From PLA5 sp040901705 (GTDB lineage: Bacteria > Planctomycetota > Planctomycetia > Pirellulales > PLA5), in contig JBBDYI010000352.1 of NCBI GenBank assembly GCA_040901705.1, forward strand, positions 1 through 12,461: a DNA stretch of 12,461 bases, given 5' to 3'. Numbering within the stretch: the first letter of the stretch is position 1; the number at the start of each line of letters is the position of its first letter. Shown here one piece after another: positions 1-7,067 of this stretch. The notes under the pieces were generated by a model. The model saw only the letters and a program-made list of their open reading frames with translations, was not told the DNA's origin and made no database searches. The translations under genes and the position numbers were made by a program.

Positions 1-1708
1 TGATCTGACTGGTGGCGATCCAATACTGCACGTCCGCCAGCGCTTCCGGATCCTTCGTGCCGGCCACCAGCGGCGCGAGCTGCTCGATCGCCGCCGCATG
101 TTTGTCCGCGAGCAACAGCGTGTATCCCAAGCGGCGTTGCCACTGCGGCTTGTCGCGGTGGTCGCCGTACTTGGCGATCAAGTCGCGAAACTGTTTCTCC
201 GCGGCAGCGAAATCGCGGAGCAGAAGATTCGACTCCGCCAGCACGGCCGCGGCCTCGGCCACCAGCGTGTGTTCGGCGTGCCGTTTGAGGAATTCGGCCG
301 CAAGTGCTTGCGCCTGTTTCGGATCGTCGGCTTTTAGCGAAGCATAGGCCGCCATGAAACGTCCGTCGGCGGCCAGCGGATGCTCGGGGTACGCCTGGAC
401 CAGCGCGAGATAAGCGTCGACGGCCTGCTTGTGCTTGTCGTCTTGATCGAACGTGGCGTCGGCCCGGTCGAGAAGCAGTTGGGGTTCCCATTTCCCGCCC
501 TTGGCGGCGGCAAGCGCCTTGTCGGCGACCGCGGCGGCTGCGGCGGGATTCTTTTCGCGCAGCAGACAGCGGGCCGTCAAATGCGCCGCTTCCGCAGCCA
601 GATCCTTGTTCTCGGCTCCGAGTAGCACAGCCATCGCCGCCCGCGCTTCCGGGAATTTCTCCACCAGCAGCAACGCCTTGCCGGCGTTCATTTGGGCGTT
701 GGCGGCTTGCGGCGATTGGGGAAACCGTTTGGGGATTTGCAAATAGAGCGTCGCCGCTTCGTCGAATTCCTTTAGCTCGTACGCACAAGATGCTTGCTGC
801 AGGAGCGCTTGATCGGCTTGGGCGAACCCTTCGATCGCGGCGGCCTTGGCGAACAGCGGTTTGGCTTCGGCGAACTGTTTCTGTGCGAGCAACGTCTCGC
901 CGCGACGGAGCGTGACGTCGGCGGCCAGATCGTGCGTCGCGTAATCTTTGAGAAACTTGTCGTAGGCCTTGCCGGCCGCGGCGGGATCGCCAAGTTCTTC
1001 CAGCGCGAAACCCAAGCCGTACAAAGCGCTCGGCACAAGCTCGCTCTTGGGATGCTCGTCGATGAGCATTTCGTACGCCTTGACGGCTTCGGCCTTGCGA
1101 CCGGCGGCGTAATGGGCCTCGGCGTTATAGTAAAGTGCCTGCGGAGCGTGCGGCGACTTGGCGAACTTCGTCGCCACGGTTCCCAGCGCCGCCGCGGCCT
1201 TGGTCAGGTGATCGCCGCGGGCGGCGGCGTCCTTGGAGTTCTGGCCCAGGTGATAGTGCGCGAGGCCCAGAAACAAGTACGACTCGGCCGCCAGATCGAA
1301 ATTCGCGCCCCCGGCGGCCAGCGCCTTTTGAGCGGCGGCGACCGTCTCGTCGTACTTCTCTTGTTTGAGATTGCAAACGGACAGATAGTGCCACGCCCGC
1401 GGAATGTACGGGTCTTCGGGAAACCGTTTGATGAAGTCGACGTATTCGTCGGCCGCCAGGCCATACTTTCCGGCATTTTGCAGATTCGTGGCATCGGTAA
1501 ATTGCAGCGCCGCCTCTTCTGACGACGGCGCGGGCGGCTTCTTTTCGCCTTGGCCCTGCGAGTAGCTTGCGGCGGGAAAAGCCAGCAAAGCGGCAACGGC
1601 GACAACTATGCCGGTGCCCGCGGTCCGCTTGGATAACGGGAAATCGCGCAAAACGGAGCGGGCCAGGGCCGAAACGCCGGTCAGGCAACTGCGAAGGCAA
1701 TCATTCAT
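1..1708 (-). CDS. Secreted tetratricopeptide-repeat protein, 3' end outside the window
   Basis: One minus-strand frame stays open from an ATG at 1708 to the left edge, giving 569 codons with no stop, so the C-terminus is missing. The start is supported by GAGG nine bases upstream. Residues 1-30 are a basic N-region, 31-50 a hydrophobic segment (GIVVAVAALLAFPAASYS) that reads as a signal peptide or anchor, and 51-62 a Gln/Lys/Pro-rich linker. From about residue 65 the protein is a series of helical repeats of about 34-37 residues with TPR features: A..Y..F...FP, ALY..A..HYAAGR..EAV.AYE and FDEAATLYLQIPKRFPQSPQA. This resembles the BamD/YbgF (TolA-Pal) type of periplasmic TPR protein, which acts as a scaffold for envelope assemblies. 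A specific partner cannot be named. Codon use is ordinary for the window. Strong antisense open frames exist but lack family features. Confidence 0.88.
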   Translation of the reverse strand, partial: MNDCLRSCLTGVSALARSVLRDFPLSKRTAGTGIVVAVAALLAFPAASYSQGQGEKKPPAPSSEEAALQFTDATNLQNAGKYGLAADEYVDFIKRFPEDPYIPRAWHYLSVCNLKQEKYDETVAAAQKALAAGGANFDLAAESYLFLGLAHYHLGQNSKDAAARGDHLTKAAAALGTVATKFAKSPHAPQALYYNAEAHYAAGRKAEAVKAYEMLIDEHPKSELVPSALYGLGFALEELGDPAAAGKAYDKFLKDYATHDLAADVTLRRGETLLAQKQFAEAKPLFAKAAAIEGFAQADQALLQQASCAYELKEFDEAATLYLQIPKRFPQSPQAANAQMNAGKALLLVEKFPEARAAMAVLLGAENKDLAAEAAHLTARCLLREKNPAAAAAVADKALAAAKGGKWEPQLLLDRADATFDQDDKHKQAVDAYLALVQAYPEHPLAADGRFMAAYASLKADDPKQAQALAAEFLKRHAEHTLVAEAAAVLAESNLLLRDFAAAEKQFRDLIAKYGDHRDKPQWQRRLGYTLLLADKHAAAIEQLAPLVAGTKDPEALADVQYWIATSQI

Positions 1709-2247
1709 CACCGAAGACCTCATCCGAATCCGAGATTCGTCCAAATATCAAGCCGCCTGGCATCGCGCCCGACTCGCGTCGTCGCCGGCCGACGAAGCCC
1801 ATTATCGCCGCGGTCGCCATTCATTTCCAGAACTCCGCGTGCCGCGATCCACGTAACGATCAAGGTTACGTTCCCCACGTCGCTGCGCGCGAACCGTACG
1901 GGTGGAATGCCGCGTGTCGGACGTGGGCACAGCCATGCAAACGGATGCCGCGCCGCCTTTTTTTCGCAAGAATCTCTGTTCCGAGAGAAAACTCGTTTCA
2001 CCAAGGCGACGGCCAGAGAGGGACGTAGAGACAATGACCGCAAGCCGCGTTTCGTTAGCGTCGGAATCGCCACAATTCTCGGCGATCCTACCCGATGGCG
2101 ATCTGTCCGCGACCCGACAGCGACAGCGGACCGTTCTGCGGCCAAAACTACGTTTCGGTTCAACGCGGCGGGAGTATTCGCGCCAAGCAAGATTGCCCGA
2201 TAAAAACCGGTAGGGGTTCGCCTCCTATCATTCCGCGCGATCGGCCG
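1709..2247. other. Intergenic region between TPR gene and symporter
   Basis: This 539-bp stretch holds no gene I can support. Open frames on both strands have irregular, arginine-rich translations without domain features. It must hold the promoter of the TPR gene (minus strand, start 1708) and the 3' end of the symporter transcript. The only clear structure is a perfect 7-bp dyad at 1851-1871. I see no convincing T-tailed terminator after the symporter stop; the stretch near 2197-2216 has only a weak CCG/CGG pairing around a short A-run. Confidence 0.6.
1851..1871. promoter_or_regulatory. Dyad ACGTAAC-N7-GTTACGT, possible operator
   Basis: ACGTAAC (1851-1857) and GTTACGT (1865-1871) are perfect inverted copies separated by GATCAAG. 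The dyad lies about 143-163 bp upstream of the TPR gene start at 1708. Half-site length and spacing would suit a dimeric regulator. There is no T-run, so a terminator is unlikely. A dyad this size can also arise by chance. Confidence 0.25.
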
Positions 2248-3600
2248 TTACGCGTCGTCCGGTCCCTGCGGACCCGCTTCGTCCCCGTCGACCGATCGGG
2301 CGACACACGCCGCCACCGCCAGATCGCCGGTCACGTTGAGCACCGTGCGGCACATGTCCAGCAGCCGGTCGACGCCGAGGATGATGCCGATGCCCGCCGC
2401 CGGCACGTCGAACTGCTGCATCAACACGACAATCAGTGGAATTGATCCGCCCGGCACGCCCGCCGTGCCGATGCCGGCCAGGATTGCCATCAAGACGACC
2501 TGAATCTGATCGGCCAGCGACAACTCGACGCCGAAAACCTGGGCCAGGAACAGTATCACCACGCCCTCATAGAGCGCGGTGCCGTTCTGATTGCCGGTTG
2601 CGCCGACGGTGAGCACGAAGTTGGCGATCTTGGGCGGCAGTTTCAAGTCGTACTTGGCGACGCGCAGCGCCGTCGGCAGCGTGGCGTTTGACGACGATGT
2701 GCCGAACGCCACGACCATCGCCTCGCGGACGCCGCGGAAAAACACCATCGGCCGCATCCGGGCGAACGCCCAAATCACCACCGGGTAGACCACACACAGA
2801 TGAATCGCAAACCCGGCCATCGCGGTGACGACAAACCAGAACAGCGTCACCACGATATCGATGCCGAGTTGCGCGGTGATCGAAAACACCAGACAGCCCG
2901 CGCCGTAGGGGGCGAGCTTCATGGCGAACGAAATCACCGCCATCGAAACGGCGAACAGTCCTTCCAGGCCGGCGACGAGCGTCTGCCCCTTCTCGCCGAC
3001 GCTGGACAGCGCGATGCCAAAGATCAGCGAGAAGACCATCACGGCCAACATGCCGTTGCCCTTGCTCGTGCCGTCGAGCGCGCCGACCATTTCTTGCAGC
3101 GGGTTTTCCGGCAGCATGTCGACGAGCGTGTCGACTGTCTTCTTCTTGGACTCGGCCTTCTTGACGTTTTCGTCGGTCTTGCCGGCGTACTTTTCTTGGA
3201 GTTGCGCCTGTTGCTCGGGATCGAGCGTCTTGCCCGGCTCAAAGGTGTCGACGAGCACGACGCCGATAATGACCGCGGCGATCGAGAAGATCCCGGTGAA
3301 AAACAGCGTTCGCAAACCGACGCGGCCCAGTTGCCGCAAATCGCCAAGCTCGACCACAGCCAGCGAAAGCGCCGAAAAAACCAGCGGCACCACGACCATG
3401 AACATCAGCCGCAGAAATACCTTGCCGACCGGATCGGCGACGTTCTCGGCGACCCACGTCACGTTCGCGGCGGCCTCGGGCGAGTCCGATTGTCCGGCGA
3501 CGTAGTTGGCGGCGAGACCCAGCGACGCGCCGAGCACCAGACCGATGAGGATTTTCGTGTGCAGCGGGATGCCGCGCTTCTCGGTCGGTCGCTCTTCCAT
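2248..3600 (-). CDS. Dicarboxylate/amino acid:cation symporter (DAACS family)
   Basis: This is a 450-residue polytopic inner-membrane protein of the GltP/DctA (SDF) family, which takes up acidic amino acids or C4-dicarboxylates with Na+ or H+. Family landmarks are in order. The HP1 serine motif is TSSSNATLPTA (about 301-311). The TM7 unstructured motif is at 337-341. The HP2 region is GIGTAGVPGGSIPLIV (376-391). TM8 reads DRLLDMCRTVLNVTGD (411-426), with Asp411, Asp415, Arg418, Asn422 and Asp426 matching GltPh D390, D394, R397, N401 and D405. Keeping the Arg of TM8 suggests an acidic substrate. Residue 337-341 is NQNGT instead of the usual NMDGT, so the sodium-coordinating Asp is Asn. A charged insert (about 121-180) lies between early helices. 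Start ATG has AGGA ten bases upstream. It follows the Uma2 gene by 47 bp on the same strand, probably in one transcript. Confidence 0.93.
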   Translation of the reverse strand: MEERPTEKRGIPLHTKILIGLVLGASLGLAANYVAGQSDSPEAAANVTWVAENVADPVGKVFLRLMFMVVVPLVFSALSLAVVELGDLRQLGRVGLRTLFFTGIFSIAAVIIGVVLVDTFEPGKTLDPEQQAQLQEKYAGKTDENVKKAESKKKTVDTLVDMLPENPLQEMVGALDGTSKGNGMLAVMVFSLIFGIALSSVGEKGQTLVAGLEGLFAVSMAVISFAMKLAPYGAGCLVFSITAQLGIDIVVTLFWFVVTAMAGFAIHLCVVYPVVIWAFARMRPMVFFRGVREAMVVAFGTSSSNATLPTALRVAKYDLKLPPKIANFVLTVGATGNQNGTALYEGVVILFLAQVFGVELSLADQIQVVLMAILAGIGTAGVPGGSIPLIVVLMQQFDVPAAGIGIILGVDRLLDMCRTVLNVTGDLAVAACVARSVDGDEAGPQGPDDA

Positions 3601-3647
3601 GCGATGAGATTCCTGTACTTTGCAATTAACGCTCAGCGAGCGGTTCG

Positions 3648-4241
3648 CTACACCTCGAAAATGCGCCGCACATCACAAGCGAATCCCGGCAACACATCGC
3701 CGCCGTCGAGTGTTTCATTTGACACCAACGTCGATCGTTTGCCACCGGCAAGATAAACGGTCACGGTCTTCTTCGCCCCATGGACGACCCAAACGACACG
3801 CGCTCCACAGCCGATCCAATGGCGTGCCTTTGCTTCGACGTCGGAGGCACGATCGCTTGGCGAGACGATTTCGACTGCGAGATCCGGAGCACCCTCGACG
3901 AACCGTGGACATCCGGTCGCCGGTATACGGTCGCTCCGTACGACGGCGATATCAGGCGCCAGGACCGTATCCGGGTTGCGAGCAATTACAAACCCGACGT
4001 CTCCGCTGGCGAGTCGAACGGCACAGTCCTTTCTTGCGAAATCCATTAGCAGCGAGCCGAGATGAATCATCAGCGCGCCGTGATCGAACCCGCATGGTGA
4101 CATTTCCCTGATTTCTCCTGCCACGAGTTCGAGTCGGCGCCCTTCGTTGGGATACGAGAAGAACGTTTCGGCCGTCATCGCCGGAGCGGTTGCAAAGTCG
4201 CCTGCATTGGGCGTGATGTTGGCGTCATGTCCGGTAGCCAC
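3648..4241 (-). CDS. Uma2-family (DUF820) endonuclease-like protein
   Basis: A 197-residue protein with the Uma2 layout: an N-terminal M(T)AETFF..P.EG.RLELVAGEIREMSP segment (22-49), VLAPDIAVVRSDR (93-105), then LAVEIVSPSDRASDVEAKARHW (121-142) and GARVVWVVHGAKKTVTVY. Likely PD-(D/E)xK-type residues are Asp97, Glu124 and Lys138, with Glu38 also conserved in the family. The family is abundant in planctomycetes and cyanobacteria; its biological role is largely unknown, so nuclease activity is a fold-based label. The start is GTG at 4241, supported by GGAG nine bases upstream; ATG at residue 22 is an alternative lacking such a site. It begins 50 bp after the lactonase stop and ends 47 bp before the symporter, so it is probably cotranscribed with both. 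Confidence 0.88.
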   Translation of the reverse strand: MATGHDANITPNAGDFATAPAMTAETFFSYPNEGRRLELVAGEIREMSPCGFDHGALMIHLGSLLMDFARKDCAVRLASGDVGFVIARNPDTVLAPDIAVVRSDRIPATGCPRFVEGAPDLAVEIVSPSDRASDVEAKARHWIGCGARVVWVVHGAKKTVTVYLAGGKRSTLVSNETLDGGDVLPGFACDVRRIFEV

Positions 4242-4290
4242 GACGGATTTCTCCCGTTTCGGTCAACACGTTGAAAACGTCCAAGAGCTA

Positions 4291-5340
4291 CTAAAACCCC
4301 AAACCCTTCGTCGCCAGCTTGATCCGCAGCAGATACATATCCGCCGTGATGTACAGCGTCGAGCCGTCGTCGCCGAAGCCGCAGTTGGCCGTGGCCTCGC
4401 CGGTGTCGAGCCGGCCGAGCGGTTTGCCTTCGGCTGTGAGAATCCAGACGCCGCCGGGGCCGGTCGCAAATAGATTCCCCTTGGCGTCGACCTTCATCCC
4501 GTCAGGCAATCCGGGATTTTTCTCGCCGACTAACTCGGTCACGTCGTGAATCACCTTGCCTTTGCCGAGCGTGCCGTCGTCTTTGACGGGAAACGCCTTC
4601 CAAATCGCCAGCTTCGGATCGCTGTTGGCCACATAAAGCGTTTTCTCGTCCGGCGAAAATGCAATCCCGTTCGGCCGCGTCATTTCCTTGGTCAACAACG
4701 TCAGCTTGCCGTCGCTCTTGGCGACGCGATACACGCCGCACCAGTCCAACTCCCGGCCCGGATCGTCGTATTGCTTGGGCAGGCCATACGGCGGATCGGT
4801 GAAGTACAGATCGCCGTTCGACTTGTAGACCAGATCGTTTGGGCTGTTGAGCCGCTTGCCTTCGTACTTCGCGGCCAGGATCGTCCGCTTGCCGTCTGCC
4901 TTGCCGCCGGCGAAACGCTGGATGACGCGATCGCCATGGGCGCAGGTGACGAGATTTCCCTCGCTGTCGAACGTCAAACCGTTCGTGCCCGGCTCGCCGC
5001 CGGTGAATTCAGCCTCGCCCGTGTAGCCGGCCTTCTCGCGAAACACACTGATGCCGCTGGTCGGCTGCCACTTGACGATTTGATTGCGCGGGATGTCGGA
5101 GAACAGCAGATACCCGCCTTTTTTCGACCACACCGGCCCCTCGGACCACTCGAAACCGTCGGCCAGCCGCTCCATCTTGGCTTCTTTGGGGATGATGGCG
5201 TCGAGCGCCGCATCGAGCCGCACGATCTTGCCGTGTGCCGCGTATGTTTTTTTCGCGGCGGCGTCTTGCTCTTCGCCGCATGCGTTTGCCGCTAACGTCC
5301 AACTTGCCGCCAAGACAACGATCCACGTCAATGAATTCAT
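4291..5340 (-). CDS. Secreted SMP-30/gluconolactonase/LRE-like protein
   Basis: A 349-residue six-bladed beta-propeller of the SMP-30 family, whose members hydrolyse sugar-acid lactones using a divalent metal. The N-terminus (MNSLTWIVVLAASWTLAANAC) is a signal peptide, cut after Ala20 or, if Cys21 is lipidated, an atypical lipoprotein site. The metal-site pattern fits the family: Glu67 in SEGPVW, Asn168 in NSPNDL and Asp280 in LPDGMKVD. Other blade motifs are GTNGLTFDSEGNL, LYFTDPPYG and RPNGIAFSPDEKTLYVANSD. The start at 5340 is preferred over an in-frame ATG at 5394 because GGGAG lies nine bases before it and the signal peptide begins there. It is probably the first gene of a lactonase, Uma2, symporter run. 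The exact substrate cannot be told from sequence. Confidence 0.92.
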   Translation of the reverse strand: MNSLTWIVVLAASWTLAANACGEEQDAAAKKTYAAHGKIVRLDAALDAIIPKEAKMERLADGFEWSEGPVWSKKGGYLLFSDIPRNQIVKWQPTSGISVFREKAGYTGEAEFTGGEPGTNGLTFDSEGNLVTCAHGDRVIQRFAGGKADGKRTILAAKYEGKRLNSPNDLVYKSNGDLYFTDPPYGLPKQYDDPGRELDWCGVYRVAKSDGKLTLLTKEMTRPNGIAFSPDEKTLYVANSDPKLAIWKAFPVKDDGTLGKGKVIHDVTELVGEKNPGLPDGMKVDAKGNLFATGPGGVWILTAEGKPLGRLDTGEATANCGFGDDGSTLYITADMYLLRIKLATKGLGF

Positions 5341-5450
5341 CGCGTCGTTCTCCCAAGTTAACTTTGCAGGGTCGTCGACTCCGCCGAAATTCATCCACCA
5401 CCGGCCGAAATGGCCGATCGAACGGGCCTGTCCAACGTGCCCCTCGATTC

Positions 5451-5463
5451 GGTTATCATAACC
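5451..5463 (-). promoter_or_regulatory. Palindrome GGTTAT-C-ATAACC, possible operator or -10 region
   Basis: A perfect 6+1+6 palindrome lies about 111-123 bp upstream of the lactonase start. On the minus strand it includes TATGAT, one base from the consensus -10 box. I could not find a matching -35 box at 16-18 bp, so promoter assignment is weak; an operator over a core promoter is equally possible. Confidence 0.22.
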
Positions 5464-5578
5464 CGACGGATGCCAGAAAACGACCCTGGCAGAGCACGCT
5501 CGAAGTAGGCGGGCGGTTACGACTCGCGCCGGGCAATCGCCGCGTTCGATTCTCCCTCGTCATTCGGTATAGTACATA

Positions 5579-5616
5579 GGGTCTATCCCAAAACGGCAGA
5601 ATTCGGTTTCTGGATA
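5579..5616. repeat. Small palindromic repeat with IS-end-like 16-mer
   Basis: The 16-mer GGGTCTATCCCAAAAC (5579-5594) matches 14 of 16 bases at 12412-12427. TATCCCAAAAC (5584-5594) pairs imperfectly (9/11) with GTTTCTGGATA (5606-5616) around an 11-base centre. The reverse complement of 5597-5609 (AAACCGAATTCTG) is identical to 6509-6521 in the larger hairpin element. It therefore looks like a short member of the same repeat family, lying just upstream of the peptidase gene. Confidence 0.5.
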
Positions 5617-5669
5617 AGCGCTTCATCATCTATCGCTGCCGCAATCGCCACCCGTTGCCCGTTGCTCTC

Positions 5670-6461
5670 GTGCTGTTTACCTGGTTACGCCGCCGTCGCC
5701 GCAAGAAACTGCTCGCCGCGGCGTTCCCGGCAGAGTGGATCGACCATCTCGCCGCGCACGTGCCGCATTTTGCCTCGCTCGACGCCGCCGAACGGGCAAG
5801 GCTCTTCGACGACGTTCGCATCTTCATCGCCGAGCGCCATTGGGAAGGTTGCGGCTCGCTGTCGCTCAACGCGGAAATTCAAGTCGCCATCGCCGGCCAG
5901 GCGTGCCTGTTGACGCTCGGTTTTGTCGAAGGGCCGGATCTGTTTCGCCGTGCGACGACGATTCTCGTCTACCCTGCCGGCTATCGCGCACCGGACGAGA
6001 CGGCCATCGGCGGCCAGATGACGCTGCACGGGGAAGTCGCTCGATTGGGCGAAGCGTGGCATCGCGGCCCGGTTGTGCTTTCGTGGGAAGACGCCCGCGC
6101 CGGCGGAACGTATGCCGGCGACGGCCACAATCTCGTGTTCCACGAATTCGCCCACGTTTTGGATATGCTTGGCGGCGACTCGGCCGACGGCGTGCCCCCG
6201 TTGGCCGACCGCAAGATGGCCGCCGCGTGGCGCAGCGTGATGAACCGCGAGCTTGAGCGTCTGCACCGGGCCGCCCGTCAGGGCCGCCGCTCGCTGCTGG
6301 ACGAATACGGCGCGGAAAGCGAAGCCGAATTCTTCGCGGTGGCCACGGAGTGCTTCTTCGACGCTCCGCTGGAAACGCGGCGGGAGTACCCGGAACTCTA
6401 CGACCTTCTCAATCAGGTCTATCGCCAAGACCCGGCCGGCCGGCTCGAGCGGCGGATATAG
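5670..6461 (+). CDS. mtfA: MtfA-like zinc metallopeptidase (M90 family)
   Basis: About 263 residues, close to the E. coli MtfA length of 265. MtfA is a zinc aminopeptidase that binds the glucose repressor Mlc in enterobacteria; no Mlc system is visible here, so only the peptidase role carries over. The HExxH site is HEFAH (His158, Glu159, His162), and the third ligand is probably Glu220 in AEFFAVATECFF. Other family blocks are FPAEW near the N-terminus, YPAGY, GEAWHRGPVVLSW, YDLLNQVYRQDP and the final RLERR. The start is uncertain. GTG at 5670 gives MLFTWLRRRRRKK, which matches the basic N-terminus common in homologues; TTG at 5655 is five codons longer. Neither has a clear ribosome binding site. 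Confidence 0.9.
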   Translation: MLFTWLRRRRRKKLLAAAFPAEWIDHLAAHVPHFASLDAAERARLFDDVRIFIAERHWEGCGSLSLNAEIQVAIAGQACLLTLGFVEGPDLFRRATTILVYPAGYRAPDETAIGGQMTLHGEVARLGEAWHRGPVVLSWEDARAGGTYAGDGHNLVFHEFAHVLDMLGGDSADGVPPLADRKMAAAWRSVMNRELERLHRAARQGRRSLLDEYGAESEAEFFAVATECFFDAPLETRREYPELYDLLNQVYRQDPAGRLERRI

Positions 6462-6501
6462 GCGGCGGCGAGCGCCTCAATCTCTTGAACCGGCAAGAGC
6501 T

Positions 6502-6601
6502 CATTCCAAAACCGAATTCTGTAGGAGGCGAATCCTTTCGCCGAAAGCACTGCCGAGTGATTCATTCGGCGAAAGGATTCGCGTCCTACAGTTCTGGGAT
6601 A
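6502..6601. repeat. 100-bp hairpin element (REP/MITE-like)
   Basis: A 27-bp inverted repeat with one mismatch (6519-6545 and 6565-6591) encloses a 19-base loop. The arms start CTGTAGG and contain an inner small palindrome, GGCGAA-TCCT-TTCGCC. Outside them CATTCCAAAAC (6502-6512) and GTTCTGGGATA (6591-6601) form a further imperfect inverted pair (8/11). It lies 40 bp after the peptidase stop. Hairpin elements of this kind at gene ends are typical of REP-like repeats. It could stabilise or end the mtfA transcript, but there is no T-run. Confidence 0.7.
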
Positions 6602-6651
6602 AGTACTAAGCCGGGTTTTCGCCGTAACATTCGCACGGCGTGTGCGCTTGA

Positions 6652-6837
6652 TTATTCAGGCGACGACCGGAGCCCACCCGCATCGATCACGTCGCGTTCG
6701 TCGACGAAGTGAACGGCGAATTCATGATGCTCGGCGGCAACCAGCGCGGCGCGGGTGGAGGAATCGCGAACCAAGTGTCGTCGCGAACGTTGCCGCGCGG
6801 TTCGGTGCGTCACTACCGCTGGCCGAAGGGAAAGTAG
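6652..6837 (+). pseudogene. C-terminal remnant of a TIGR02594-like cell-wall amidase
   Basis: The frame from 6652 (after a TGA) to TAG at 6835-6837 reads as a protein tail: IDHVAFVDEVNGEFMMLGGN at 6682-6741, then Q and about 30 residues ending VRHYRWPKGK. HV.FV, the LGGNQ motif and the final YRWP match the end of TIGR02594-type NlpC/P60-like peptidoglycan amidases, where GHVGF, LGGNQ and YRWP are typical. The N-terminal part with the catalytic Cys is absent, no start codon precedes the homologous part, and the only ATG (6724) lies inside it. I read it as a decayed fragment; a short phage- or element-derived leftover is likely. Confidence 0.5.
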
Positions 6838-6994
6838 GCCCGCTTGGAAATCGAGTGACGACGCGCTGGGATCGATGAATGCAGCGAGGTGAATGCATCG
6901 AAGTGGCGCACCGGTGTTCTGGCCTCTGGCTAAATCGGAAGGTTTACGCACCAAACCGAAAAAACGGCCGGTTTGCGGGGCTTTATTTTCCCGG

Positions 6995-7004
6995 NNNNNN
7001 NNNN
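6995..7004. other. Assembly gap (10 Ns)
   Basis: Ten Ns mark a scaffold join of unknown true size. A long inverted repeat begins only 15 bp to its right and a hairpin element lies about 390 bp to its left, so repeats probably caused the break. Confidence 0.97.
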
Positions 7005-7018
7005 AACACTACGAAGGC

Positions 7019-7050
7019 CCGTCGCATGGCGTCCGATGGCCATGCGACGG
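7019..7050 (-). repeat. Hairpin after the tadG gene, possible terminator or REP
   Basis: CCGTCGCATGG (7019-7029) and CCATGCGACGG (7040-7050) form a perfect 11-bp stem with a 10-base loop, starting 17 bp past the minus-strand TadG stop. Placement suits transcription termination or mRNA 3'-end protection. No T-run follows on the minus strand, so a classical intrinsic terminator is not shown; a genome-wide repeat is the alternative. Confidence 0.5.
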
Positions 7051-7067
7051 ACTTCGGCTTCGCTGCG

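Larger units (their letters stand above)
5341..5669. other. Divergent intergenic region (lactonase / mtfA)
   Basis: This 329-bp stretch separates the minus-strand lactonase start from the plus-strand peptidase and should hold promoters for both. It contains the GGTTAT-C-ATAACC palindrome at 5451-5463 and a small palindromic repeat at 5579-5616. No gene is supported here. Confidence 0.6.
6462..7067. other. Intergenic region with repeats, amidase remnant and assembly gap
   Basis: No intact gene lies between the peptidase stop and the TadG stop. In order it holds the 100-bp hairpin element, the amidase remnant, about 155 bp without recognisable content (only a weak AAACCG/CGGTTT pairing around 6953-6974), the ten-N gap at 6995-7004 and a hairpin at 7019-7050. 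Confidence 0.6.

Noticed and set aside
794..1522. Plus-strand 242-codon open frame
   Set aside because: It is antisense to the TPR gene, whose frame is open over the whole region with clear repeats; the translation has no family features.
1720..2190. Minus-strand 156-codon open frame in the intergenic gap
   Set aside because: Arginine-rich, no domain features, no ribosome binding site; typical chance frame in GC-rich DNA.
2800..3756. Plus-strand 318-codon open frame
   Set aside because: Antisense to the symporter and the Uma2 gene; composition dominated by His, Arg, Asp and Gln as expected for a shadow.
4546..5295. Plus-strand 249-codon open frame
   Set aside because: Antisense shadow of the SMP-30 gene.
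5685..6428. Minus-strand 247-codon open frame
   Set aside because: Antisense shadow of the MtfA gene, whose HEFAH motif and length fix the coding strand.
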